A stretch of 34,685 bases of DNA, taken from contig BJHF01000072.1 of NCBI GenBank assembly GCA_014191855.1, positions 1 to 34,685 on the forward strand, in the 5' to 3' direction. The notes beneath the pieces were generated by a model. That model was given only the letters and a program-made list of their open reading frames with translations. It did not search any database and was not told where the DNA came from. The position numbers were made by a program, and so were the translations under genes. Shown here in pieces: positions 15,058 to 24,700 of the stretch; within the stretch, counting starts at the first letter, position 1; every line of letters starts with the position of its first letter. Source of the stretch: Deltaproteobacteria bacterium (lineage in GTDB: Bacteria > Myxococcota_A > UBA796 > SXON01).

Positions 15058-16080
15058 ATGGAACACGAGCTCACGGCGCTGCGGTTGGGCATCCTGGCGG
15101 CGCTTGCGGGGTGCGCCGATCCCTCCGCCGACTGGCCGGTCTGCGGGAACGAGGAGGAGCTGTTCGCCGAGAGCTACGAGGGGTACGAGTCGTTCGATGC
15201 CGCAGGCGGAGACGTTCTGGTTTGTGGCGACCTCCCGGCCGATGGCAGCGATTGCCCCGACTACAGGGAGGTGAACGCCAACGAGTTCTTTGAGGCCAAC
15301 GTCGGGTCGGTGACGAGCGAACGCGGCGACAGCGGCTATTTGCTGCGCGCCGACTGCGGCCCCGAAACCACCCGGGCCGACGCCTGCTGCTACGTGATCG
15401 AGCTCGAGGGTTTTTGGCAGGCCGGGCGCCCCCTCGTGGTGAACGGTCGCGACACGGTGGCGGCGGTGCTCGCCGCGCCGGGATGGGGCCCCGCTGCTGC
15501 GGGTCCGCTCGACCCTGAACGCGCCACCCGCTGGGCAGCTATCGCGCGCGCAGAGCACGCCTCGATCGCGGCGTTCGCATACTTCACCCTGGAGCTCCTC
15601 GCCCTCGGTGCGCCCGCGGAGCTGGTCGCGGAGTCGACGCGCGCCCAGGCCGACGAGGTGGACCACGCGCGCCGTGCATTCGCGCTGGCGTCGGCGTTCG
15701 CGGGAGAGAATCTGGCGCCGGGCCCGCTGAATGTGTCACGGTCCGTTGGGCACCCCGATCCGATGGCCGTCGCGTGTGCGTTGGCGCGGGAGGGCTGTGT
15801 GGCGGAAACGGCCTCCGCGGCCGAAACCGCGCTCGCGATCCCTCATGCGATCACCGAGGCGGAACGCGCTACCCTCATTCAGATCACGATCGATGAGCGT
15901 CGTCACGCCGCGTTCGCCTGGCGGGCGGCGCAGTGGTTGCTGGGCGCGTTCCCTGAGGCGAGAGCGCCGTTTGCGCATGCACTGGCGGAGGCGTCCGCGC
16001 GCGCAGAGTCCTCCGGCCCGTCCGGAGCTCGGATTGTTCGTGAGGTGGTGAACCCGTGCGGGGCCGCGCTGTTGGCGTGA
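15058..16080 (+). CDS. Ferritin-like di-iron lipoprotein
   Basis: 340 residues. N-terminus with lipobox LAGC (Cys19); the first residues MEHEL are unusually acidic for a signal, so a TTG at codon 10 might be the true start. Residues 25-115 form a Cys-rich exported domain. Residues 150-330 form a four-helix ferritin-like domain with the full ligand set E166, E200/H203 (ADEVDH), E250, E280/H283 (DERRH). A di-iron protein outside the cytoplasm could act in metal or oxidant handling; the substrate is unknown. The gap to the divergent neighbour is 30 bp and contains the palindrome GGTTAACC. Confidence 0.8.
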   Translation: MEHELTALRLGILAALAGCADPSADWPVCGNEEELFAESYEGYESFDAAGGDVLVCGDLPADGSDCPDYREVNANEFFEANVGSVTSERGDSGYLLRADCGPETTRADACCYVIELEGFWQAGRPLVVNGRDTVAAVLAAPGWGPAAAGPLDPERATRWAAIARAEHASIAAFAYFTLELLALGAPAELVAESTRAQADEVDHARRAFALASAFAGENLAPGPLNVSRSVGHPDPMAVACALAREGCVAETASAAETALAIPHAITEAERATLIQITIDERRHAAFAWRAAQWLLGAFPEARAPFAHALAEASARAESSGPSGARIVREVVNPCGAALLA

Positions 16081-16135
16081 TCCGGCAGGCCCTCCCTGTG
16101 CTGCGCCGCCCATTACACTCCCCCCGAGGTGCACA

Positions 16136-17770
16136 TTGCCCGGATTCGACCCCAACGATCCCTACGCCGAAGAAGACGCCGCCTACGAGGAGCGCAACCG
16201 CCTCCGGATCGAAGCGGCCCGCGCCCTGTGGGCCGCGCGAGAAGGGTTGGTCGCGCTCGACGACCGGCCGCAATCTATTGCCAACGACGCGCTGAAGCGC
16301 TCGCTACCCAGCCTTTCCGACGCGGACCGGGTGTTCACGCTTGTGGAGGCCTCGCTCGGTGATCGCGCCCTTCGCGACGTATGGAGCACACCTTCCGAGC
16401 GCTGCCTGCTGGTCACCGATCCGGAGCGTCCGGAGTGGGTGGTGCCGCAGCGCCTCATGTACCTGATCTCCGACTGGCGTCGGCCGGAGCCGATGCAGAT
16501 GCACATGGAATTACCGCCGCGGATCGAACGAATCGTGGCGCGGCGCAAGGCGAAGGAGGAAGCTGAGGCCAAAGCGAACCCTCCGGAACCCGAGTCCGTC
16601 GTCACCCTCTCTCCCGGCGGGCGCCCCGGGAAGTTTGGCCTGTACCACCACACCGCGCAGTTGGAGATCACCTATGGAGAACGCGGAGAGGGCGTCGAGT
16701 GGATGGCGAGCCGCGGGGACTCCTGGGCGTCTTCGGTGCCCGATGAGAAACCGTTTACCATCGATACGCTCGCGCGCCCGCCCCAGGCCCTTCCGCACCC
16801 CGTGCTCTACAATCCTGGGCTGCTGGAAGGCGGCGTGTCGGTCGAGGTATTCGCGAAGTTGATCGCGGCTACCCGCCTGGACACGGCCATTGTTGGCCGG
16901 GTGCGCATGCCCGTGCCGCAGCCGGGTGGGGTGTGTGGGGCGTGGCAACGCGCGTTGAATTTCCTGAAAATCGCGGAGTGGGCGGGGCAGGTGGACCCTG
17001 GCGAGAATTGGGTGGTCATCGATGCGTGGAATGGCAGTGCAATGGTGTTCGACCCCGATCGGGACGAGGCCTTCCGTCGGTGGGCCGCGCTGGTTCAGCA
17101 GGTTCAACCTCTACCGCCGGTCGAGCGTGCCCCTGAGCCGCCGCGATCACCTGAGCCGGAGCCGGAGGCCGGGGAACCGGAGCCCGGGGCGGTGCACAAG
17201 CTGCCCGTCGTGCACGAGGATCGCGCGGTCGCGACGACGGGCATGATGCAGTTCGTCTTTGTGCCGCCCGTCATCATGGCCTGGCCAGAGGCGCTCCCGC
17301 AGAACGTTCCAGCGGTTACGATGCCGCTGCCGGCCGTTCCCCACGTTCCCCCCAAGCTAGCCGCGATGGGCTTTACCCGATCCATGCGCCTGTACGGCGA
17401 TTACGGCGAGGTTGCGTTCGCCTTCATTCGCGAGGAGCCCGGCGGCTTTACGCTCGTGGGCGACGATGCCGTGGCCGCGATCGAGCCGGCCAACTTCGAG
17501 AGCGAGATCGCGCGGGTGAGCGCCGAGCAGCGGGCAGAGTGGGTGGATCACTTCAACCGCGGTGAACCCTGGAACAACCCTGAATACCCCGTGGCGATCG
17601 AGCACTACCGGGTGTGGGACGACATGGGGCGCGAGCCGGTGATCCGGCACGGCGGCTCGGGTTGGCAGGTCGAGCTCGGGGAGCGAGGGTGGAGCCTGGG
17701 GATGCGCCACGGCGTGATGCGGGTGCGCATCCGCGAGGAGGCGGCGAACCGGCCGGGCGGGCGGCGGTAG
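16136..17770 (+). CDS. Large protein of unknown function
   Basis: 544 residues. A TTG start is chosen because a Shine-Dalgarno GAGGTG lies 5 nt upstream and the protein begins sensibly (MPGFDPNDPYAEED). Layout: helical N-terminal part (1-120), a charged KAKEEAEAK stretch, a mixed region (160-330), a Pro/Glu linker (about 330-365, PEPPRSPEPEPEAGEPEP), and a C-terminal domain (about 400-540). No signal or membrane helix. I do not recognise any family. Confidence 0.7.
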   Translation: MPGFDPNDPYAEEDAAYEERNRLRIEAARALWAAREGLVALDDRPQSIANDALKRSLPSLSDADRVFTLVEASLGDRALRDVWSTPSERCLLVTDPERPEWVVPQRLMYLISDWRRPEPMQMHMELPPRIERIVARRKAKEEAEAKANPPEPESVVTLSPGGRPGKFGLYHHTAQLEITYGERGEGVEWMASRGDSWASSVPDEKPFTIDTLARPPQALPHPVLYNPGLLEGGVSVEVFAKLIAATRLDTAIVGRVRMPVPQPGGVCGAWQRALNFLKIAEWAGQVDPGENWVVIDAWNGSAMVFDPDRDEAFRRWAALVQQVQPLPPVERAPEPPRSPEPEPEAGEPEPGAVHKLPVVHEDRAVATTGMMQFVFVPPVIMAWPEALPQNVPAVTMPLPAVPHVPPKLAAMGFTRSMRLYGDYGEVAFAFIREEPGGFTLVGDDAVAAIEPANFESEIARVSAEQRAEWVDHFNRGEPWNNPEYPVAIEHYRVWDDMGREPVIRHGGSGWQVELGERGWSLGMRHGVMRVRIREEAANRPGGRR

Positions 17771-17776
17771 AAACCT

Positions 17777-17842
17777 GGGCGGTGCGCGATTCCCGGTAGC
17801 GTTGTCAGGCGCGGTCGCGGCGCACCGCGGCGCGGCCGGGGG
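17777..17842. repeat. Dispersed 66-bp intergenic repeat, copy 1
   Basis: Matches 28846-28911 at the great majority of positions, including exact blocks GGGCGGTGCGCG, TGTCAGGC and CGCACCGCGGCGCGG. The gene-free interval 17771-18011 also holds a weak stem CGGTCC...GGACCG near 17920; nothing else is recognised there. On the minus strand both copies read APRCAAT/PPD...NRAPP-like peptides, an effect of shared sequence and not evidence of coding. Confidence 0.8.
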
Positions 17843-18011
17843 GCCATTCCCCCCGCAGGTCACCACCGCCAAGGCGTGCCAAACTCTCGCGGCCACGTTG
17901 CGACGCGGCGCGGTCCTCCTTGGCCCCAGGGACCGGGCCTACCGCGTCGCCACCGTCGGTCGCCTTGGTGATCGCTCCCCGGCCTTCGGCCGACGCGAGC
18001 ACAAGGGCGAC

Positions 18012-19067
18012 CTATCCCCCCCTAAAAACCCGGATCCGAGCTCCACCTTCGTACGGGCGCAGCCTCCCGATCACGGCCGCCGCCAGCGCGCCCCGCGTCG
18101 TGAGCTCCTTCAGCACCCCCGCCAGCTTCGCCTCCGGCACCGCCAGGATCAGCCCGCCCGAAGTCTGCGGGTCGCCGAAAACCGACCGGGCCAACGGGTC
18201 CAGGTCCCCCGCCCACTCCGTGTGCGCCCCGTAATAGGCCAGGTTTCGCCCAGTCGCTCCGGGAATCACACCCGCCTCGATGCTCGCCCGCGCCCCTTCC
18301 ATCAGCGGCAGGGGATCGAACCACAGGTCGGCCCCCAGCTTTGAGCCGGCGGCGATCTCGTGGGCGTGCCCGAGCACCCCGAAGCCCGTCACGTCCGTCG
18401 CGCACGTCAACCCGGCCTCTACCGCCACTTCACTCGGGATGCGGTTCAGGAAGGTCGCGACGCGGACGAGCTCCGCGTAGTGGGCCTCCGAGATCGTCTG
18501 CCGCTTCACGGCCGTTGCGAGCGAGCCGCTGCCGACCGGCTTGGTGAGCACGAGGAAGTCGCCCGCCTGGCCCCGGTCATTCCGGAGCAAACGATCGGGG
18601 TGGACGACGCCGGTGACCGAGAGCCCGAACTTCATCTCTTCGTCGTCGATGCTGTGGCCGCCGGCGATCGGAATTCCGGCTTCGGCGCACACTTCTGCGC
18701 CGCCTGCGATCACCTCGCCCATCACCTCGGGGGGCAGCTTCTTCAGCGGCAGCCCCACGATCGCGAGCGCGAGGATCGGGCGCCCACCCATCGCGTACAC
18801 GTCGGAAATGCTGTTTGCAGCGGCGATTCGGCCGTAATCCCGGGGGTCGTCCACGACCGGCATGAAGAAGTCCAGCGTTTGCACGATCGCAAGATCGTCG
18901 CGCAAACGGTACACCGCGGCGTCATCGCTGGTCGCGAGGCCGACGAGGAGCTCGGGTGGAACCACCCGAGGGAGCTTGGTGAGCATGCGTTCCAGGTCCG
19001 CCGGACCCAGCTTGCAGCCTCACCCACCGCCATGGCTGTACTGGGTGAGTCGGATCCGATCGGGCAT
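18012..19067 (-). CDS. selD: Selenophosphate synthetase SelD, Sec-containing (UGA read through)
   Basis: 351 residues if the in-frame TGA at 19020-19022 is read as Sec. SelD makes selenophosphate from selenide and ATP for Sec-tRNA synthesis. From ATG 19067 the protein reads MPDRIRLTQYSHGGG-U-GCKLGPADLE. This aligns with E. coli SelD (IRLTQYSHGAGCGCK), with Sec at catalytic Cys17 and the next Cys and Lys kept. Further motifs: DDAAVY, DFFMPVVDDP, GRIAAANSISDVYAMGG, GGHSIDD, DVTGFGVLGH, DPQTSGGL. Starting after the TGA (18986) would lose the catalytic loop. It follows bioA by 9 nt. Sec-type SelD is well known. Confidence 0.95.
18995..19007 (-). promoter_or_regulatory. bSECIS-like hairpin of selD
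   Basis: In the selD mRNA, GGUCC-GGC-GGACC begins 13 nt after the UGA, so the apical loop starts 18 nt downstream with G first. This fits the usual bacterial SECIS geometry (short apical loop with an early G, roughly 16-37 nt from UGA) recognised by SelB. Confidence 0.7.
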
Positions 19068-19076
19068 GGGCGGGGT

Positions 19077-20408
19077 TTAACCCACCGCGGTGCCGGCGCC
19101 GCCGGCGCCGAGGACATCGTGAATCGCCGCCTCGATGGCGCCCACGAGCAGGCCAAGCTCCGCCGCCTCCATCACCAGGGGCGGCATCACCATCACGGTG
19201 TCGCCCAGGTTCCGAACGATGGCGCCGTGGCGCCGTGCGGCGAGCGACACACGATGCCCCACGCGCTCCGACGCCGCAAACGCGGCGCCGCCTGGCCGGC
19301 GCAGCACCACCCCGCCCATCATCCCGAGGTGACGCACCTCGCGGATACAAGAATGTGTCAGTCCGCGGAGGGCCGTCCCGAGCACGACGGCGTTCGTATT
19401 TGCCACCGCCAGTACGTTCTCGGCCTCGTACGCATCCAACGTGGCGTTGGCGGCCGCGATCGCGAGCGGGTTCCCCGTGTAGGTGTGCCCGTGAAAGAAG
19501 GTGCGATAGTCGGCGTAGGGGCCTCGGAAGGCGTCGTAGACCTCCTCCGTGGCCAGCGTCGCTGCCAGCGGCAGGTACCCACCGGTGATCGCCTTGGCGA
19601 GACACATGAAGTCCGGTTTGACCCCGGCAGCTTCGCAAGCGAACATCGTCCCGGTGCGCCCGAAGCCCGTCGCCACCTCGTCGGCGATCACGAACGCGCC
19701 GGCCGCTCTCGCGATCCCCACCAGCTCCCGCAGGAATTCCGGGCGGTGCATCCGCATCCCTGCCGCCCCCTGAACGAGCGGCTCCACGATCAGCGCCGCG
19801 ATCTCTGTGCCGTGGGCTGCGAAGCAGCGCCGGGCCGCGTCCAAACAGGCATCCTCCTCGTTGCCATCCGCCCGCTCGGGCGCCGGGAGCCGCAGCGCCT
19901 CGAAGAGAAGCGGGCGGTAGAGCCCATGAAAAAGCTCGATCCCCCCAAGTGATACACTTCCGACTGTATCACCATGATACGCCTCGGTGAGCGAGACGAA
20001 TCGCGTGCGGCGTGCCTCGCCCTGCTGTTGCTTGGCCTGGAACGCCATCTTCAGCGCCACCTCCACCGCGGTGGATCCGGAATCGCTGTAAAACACCCGG
20101 TCGAGGCCGGTCAACGCGCAGAGGCGCTCGGCGTGCTGGATCGCGCCCGGATGGGTGAGCCCCAACATCGTGCTGTGGGCGATACGGTCGAGCTGAGCCC
20201 GGATGGACGCGTCGATCCGGGGGTGCCGGTGACCCAGCACGTTGCACCACAACGACGCGGTGCCGTCGAGGTAATGGTTGCCCTCGGTGTCGATCAGCCA
20301 CACCCCTTCGCCGCGTTCGATCGCCAGATTCTCCGCCTGTCGCTCCCACTCGTCCGCGGCCGTGAAGGGGTGCCAGAGCGTGGCGTAGTCGCGGGCGAGC
20401 CAGTTCAT
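19077..20408 (-). CDS. bioA: Adenosylmethionine-8-amino-7-oxononanoate aminotransferase BioA
   Basis: 443 residues. PLP-dependent class III aminotransferase that makes 7,8-diaminopelargonate in biotin synthesis with SAM as amino donor. Seen: LWHPFTAADEWE near the start, YSDSGSTAVEVALKMA, the conserved YHGDTVGSVSLGG, the cofactor Asp in VIADEVATGFGRTG, the PLP Lys in CLAKAITGGYLPL, and FFHGHTYTGNPLA. The ATG at 20408 gives the family N-terminus MNWLARDYATLWHPF. Rare codons in the YHGDT motif create a perfect dyad at 19950-19971. Upstream of selD in the same direction and probably co-transcribed. Confidence 0.93.
   Translation of the reverse strand: MNWLARDYATLWHPFTAADEWERQAENLAIERGEGVWLIDTEGNHYLDGTASLWCNVLGHRHPRIDASIRAQLDRIAHSTMLGLTHPGAIQHAERLCALTGLDRVFYSDSGSTAVEVALKMAFQAKQQQGEARRTRFVSLTEAYHGDTVGSVSLGGIELFHGLYRPLLFEALRLPAPERADGNEEDACLDAARRCFAAHGTEIAALIVEPLVQGAAGMRMHRPEFLRELVGIARAAGAFVIADEVATGFGRTGTMFACEAAGVKPDFMCLAKAITGGYLPLAATLATEEVYDAFRGPYADYRTFFHGHTYTGNPLAIAAANATLDAYEAENVLAVANTNAVVLGTALRGLTHSCIREVRHLGMMGGVVLRRPGGAAFAASERVGHRVSLAARRHGAIVRNLGDTVMVMPPLVMEAAELGLLVGAIEAAIHDVLGAGGAGTAVG
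19950..19971. repeat. Perfect dyad TGATACA-N8-TGTATCA inside bioA
   Basis: Perfect 7-bp arms over the codons of the conserved GDTVGSVSL motif. The gene uses GAT ACA, AGT GTA TCA instead of the GC-rich synonyms common elsewhere. An extra half-site TGATACG follows at 19975-19981. Confidence 0.7.
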
Positions 20409-20481
20409 GGCGCCGCGGGTAACGGCATCGTGGCGCAACCGTCCAGCGCGCGGTAGACCCGGCCCCCTTTCTGGAGACTTC

Positions 20482-21747
20482 ATGGCCCTCGTTCCCGTAC
20501 ATGGCGGACTCGACGCACCGGTCGACCGCTTCCTCCCGTTCAGCAAAAAGTCGGCGCTCCTCGCGGAAGCCGCCTCGATGCCGAAGATCTCGGTCACGGA
20601 CGCCGACCTGTCGGTGGTCTACCGCATCGCGGACGGCACGCTGTCGCCGCTCACGGGCTTCATGGACGAGGCGACCTACAACCACGTGCTGGACGAGAAG
20701 AACCTCGTTCGGAACGGCACGAAGTACGCCTGGGCCATCCCGCTCGGCCTGCCGGTCACCGACGAAGAGGCCGCCGCGCTCAAGCCCGGTGTCATCGCCG
20801 CCCTGGTGAACAGCACCGGCGCCGTGTTCGGCACGCTCGCGGTGAGCAGCGTGTTCGGCTGGAACAAGCCTCGCTACGTGGAGAAGGTGTACGGCACGCC
20901 GCGCATGGACCACCCGGGCGCGGCCATCGCAACCGACGATATGCGTACGACGCTCGTGGGTGGCGACCTGATGGTGCTTCCGGCCGCCCGAAACAACGAG
21001 TACGGCGATCTGATGATGTCCCCCGCCCGCACCCGCCAGCTCATCGCCGAGCGGAAGTGGGAAGCGGCTCTCGCGTTCCAGACGCGCAACCCGCTGCATC
21101 GCGCCCACGAGTACGCGCTGGTGTACGGGGCCGAGCAGCTCACACGCTCCGGAAAGTACACGGGTGTCGTGCTCAACCCGCTGGTCGGTCAGCTCAAGAA
21201 CGACGACGTGGATGCCTCTACCCGCGTGAAGACCTACCGCATGCTGCGCGACCGCCGCCTGCTCGGCCAGGGCGACAGCGACCGGGCACTGTGGGACTCG
21301 GTCGGGTACGATCTCAACGATGTGTTCGAGCTCGTTTGCCTCGACATGAAGATGTTCTACGGTGGCCCCTCCGAAGCCATCATGCACAGCATCTACCGGC
21401 AGAACCACGGGTTCAGCCACATCGTGATCGGTCGCAAGCACGCCGATGCGCCCTACTTCGACAAGTCGGCGATCTGGGGCGACTTCGACGCGCAGGAGAT
21501 CTTCGAGAACCTGCCGGGCACGTTGCACACCCGCCCCGTGAAGGTCGGCTTCGCGGCCTACTACGAGAGCATCGGCCGCGTGGACCTCACCGAGAACCAC
21601 AAGGGCGTGGCCCCCTACAGCATCTCCGGCACCATCATGCGCGAGCAGCTTGTTGGCGGCGAACGCCCCGATGCGCGCATCATCCGCGGCGACGTGGCAG
21701 ATGTGTTGATCGAGGCCTACCGGGCCAAGGCGGCCGCGGGGGCCTGA
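20482..21747 (+). CDS. sat: Sulfate adenylyltransferase (ATP sulfurylase)
   Basis: 421 residues. Activates sulfate with ATP to adenosine 5'-phosphosulfate, the first step of assimilation or dissimilation. Seen: the catalytic QTRNPLHRAHEY motif, TGFMDEATY, VVLNPLVGQLKNDD, HIVIGRKHAD (second nucleotide motif) and SGTIMREQL near the end. This is the homo-oligomeric Sat type, not CysDN. ATG 20482 has GGAG five nt upstream. No aprAB, dsr or cys genes are adjacent, so the physiological direction cannot be told. Divergent from bioA across 73 bp. Confidence 0.95.
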   Translation: MALVPVHGGLDAPVDRFLPFSKKSALLAEAASMPKISVTDADLSVVYRIADGTLSPLTGFMDEATYNHVLDEKNLVRNGTKYAWAIPLGLPVTDEEAAALKPGVIAALVNSTGAVFGTLAVSSVFGWNKPRYVEKVYGTPRMDHPGAAIATDDMRTTLVGGDLMVLPAARNNEYGDLMMSPARTRQLIAERKWEAALAFQTRNPLHRAHEYALVYGAEQLTRSGKYTGVVLNPLVGQLKNDDVDASTRVKTYRMLRDRRLLGQGDSDRALWDSVGYDLNDVFELVCLDMKMFYGGPSEAIMHSIYRQNHGFSHIVIGRKHADAPYFDKSAIWGDFDAQEIFENLPGTLHTRPVKVGFAAYYESIGRVDLTENHKGVAPYSISGTIMREQLVGGERPDARIIRGDVADVLIEAYRAKAAAGA

Positions 21748-21772
21748 GCGACCCGAAGGGGGCATCGCGCGG

Positions 21773-21778
21773 TATACT
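21773..21778 (+). promoter_or_regulatory. -10 box TATACT of the MopE-like gene
   Basis: TATACT lies 6 nt before ATG 21785 with no Shine-Dalgarno between, implying transcription starts at or next to the start codon. It resembles TATAGT at boxR (6 nt) and TACAAT at the flavin reductase gene (7 nt). Confidence 0.6.
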
Positions 21779-21784
21779 CGCGCG

Positions 21785-24700
21785 ATGTTCTCGACTCGCT
21801 TGCTCCCCTTGATGCTGCTCGCGGCGTGCCAGTCGGGTGACATCTCTGTTTCCCACGTAGAGGTGGACAATGATGGGGATGGGTACACCGTTGCCGTGGA
21901 CTGCGACGACGCCCACGCCACGGTGAACCCCGACGCGCCGGAGCGCTGCGACGGCGCGGACAACGATTGAGACGGGGAGGTGGACGAAGGGGCCTCGGAT
22001 GCGATGGAGTTCTACGCGGACTCGGACCTCGATGGGTACGGGGATGTGTCGGTGGCGATGTCGGCCTGTGAGCTCCCCGCCGGATTCGTCGCCGACAACA
22101 CGGACTGCGACGACGCCGAACCGGCGATCCATCCCGGCGCGACGGAGGACGACTGCGCCGATCCGGTGGACTACAATTGCGACGGGTCGAGTATGTTTGC
22201 CGACGAGGACGGCGACGATTGGGCGGCATGCGAGGACTGTGACGATGGTGCCAGTGACGTGAATCCCGGGTCCACGGAAGTGTGCGACCCGGCCGACGTG
22301 GATGAGGACTGCTCCGGGACCGCGGATGACGAAGATGCTGGTCTGGATCTCAGTTCGGCGGCGACGTGGACACGGGACGGCGACGCCGACGGCTTCGCTT
22401 CGGACGGGGGAGCCACGACGACCGCGTGCGACGCCCCGGCCGGCTACACCGCAACGCTGGGCGACTGTGACGACGCCTCCGCGGCGGTGAATCCAGCGGC
22501 GAGCGAGGTGTGCGACGCCGCCGATGTGGATGAGGACTGCGACGGCCTGGCCGACGACGCCGATGCGTCCGCAAGCGGGCAATCCACGTGGTACAGCGAC
22601 GCGGACGCTGATACATTCGGCGATGTGTCACGCTCCGTAGCTGCGTGTGATGCCGTGGCGGGGACCGTGGCCGACGCCACGGATTGCGACGATCTGAACG
22701 GGGCGATCCACCCTGGTGCCGCCGAGGTGTGTGACGCCGCGAACACCGACGAGAACTGCAATGGCCTGGCCGACGACGCAGACCCCGGTGCGGATCCCGC
22801 CACGTTCGGCGTGTGGTATGCCGATAGCGACGGGGACACCTACGGCGATGCCGCGTCGGTCGCCTCAGCCTGCGACGTTCCGATCGGCTTTGTCACCGAC
22901 ACGACGGACTGCGACGATACCGACGCGGCGGTGAGCCCTGCTGGCACCGAGGTGTGCGACGCGGCGAACGTGGACGAAGACTGCTCCGGCGCGGCGGACG
23001 ACGCCGATCCGACGGCCACGGGGCAATTATCCTGGTACACCGATGCGGACGCTGACACGTTCGGCGATGTATCACTCGCTACCTCGGCGTGCGATGCGCC
23101 CGGAGGCACCGTAGCGGATGCCACGGACTGCGACGACGCGGATACGGCCATCTTTCCAGGGGCTACGGAAGTTTGTGGCGGAGCCGACGAGGATTGCGAC
23201 GCCCTGGTGGATGACGCCGATCCCAGCGTAACCGGCGGTTCGACGTGGTACGCTGACGCCGATGGCGACGCATTCGGCGCGCTCGCCAGCACCACCACCG
23301 CATGTCTCCTGCCCGCCGGCTTCGTGGCCGACGCCTCCGACTGCGACGACGCCGAGCCGGGCGTTCATCCCGGCGCTACCGAGGTGTGCGACGCTGCAGA
23401 CGTGGACGAGGACTGCGACGGCGACGCCGACGACGCGGACGGCGACGCCCCGGCGGGAGCGGCTAGGCTCTACACCGACGCAGACGGTGATGGCTACGGG
23501 GATCCAGCGACGGCCGACGCGCCCTGCGATGCGACCGGCCTCGTCGCGGACGCGACGGACTGCGACGACAGCGACGCGACCGTGAGCCCTGCGGGCCTCG
23601 AGGTCTGCGGGAACGGCGCTGACGACGACTGCGACGGTGAAGTGGACGACGACTGCCCGTACAGCGGCGGGATCGTCGTGGATGGTTCGGCGACAGAGGC
23701 GGACTATGTCGTCGTCGGCGAGGCGAGCGGGGACCAGTTCGGCGCGGCCGTCGGAAGCGGCGTCGATCTGGACGGCGACGGAGATGACGAGTGGTTCGCA
23801 GGTGCCCCCAGCAACAACGATCCGTTCACTACGACGGTGAACTACAACGGCAAGGCGCAGAACTTCCAGGAGCCGACCGCGGCAGAGGCGGCAGCGGACA
23901 CGTTGGCCCGCGGCTACTCGTACGGCCCGACGGCGAGTGGCGTCACCTACGCAGCGCGGATGTGGGGGGTGAACGACATCGATGGCGACGGCATGGACGA
24001 GTACGCCCAACTCTACGACGCGACCAGCGACGTCGTATGGTTGGTCGATGGCTCCAACTCAGCTGGGGGATCCACGTACAACGGCGGTACCTTCCACCAC
24101 TCGGGCTTCTACATCGACAACATCGCGAGCGCCGGCTTGATGGAGAGCACGGGCGGTGTGAACAACTTCCTGCTCGCGGACACCACGTACAGCTCAAGCA
24201 AGGGTCGCATCTACATGTACGACAGCGTGTCCACCTCGGTGGGCTCCGGGGATGGCGAAGACGCGGGGGACTACGCTGGCTCTGGCCTCGCCGGCGGTCC
24301 AGGAAACGACGTAGACGGGGACGGGCTGGACGACGTGTTCATTGGGGCCCGAGGCGACGATACGGGGGCCACCAACGCTGGCGCCGTCTATACCTGGCTC
24401 GGCGGCAGCTTCGGCGGCGGGATGGCCTCGGCCGACAACAAGCTCCGGGGCGGCGGGTCTTCCGCGGCCTTTGGGCGCGGTCTGTCCACCACCGGGGACA
24501 CCAATGGGGACGGTTATGCGGACGTTTCGGTGGGCGCCCCGGGCGTGGGGATCGTCTATCTCTTTGAGGATCTCGACCCGAGCGCGGCCACAGTCGATAC
24601 GCAAGCCACCGATATGGAGGCCTACTTCTACGTGAGCAGCGGCACGTTCGGGCTCAACGCGGAGGGCGCTTCGATGTCGTTCGGCGATGTAGACGGGGAT

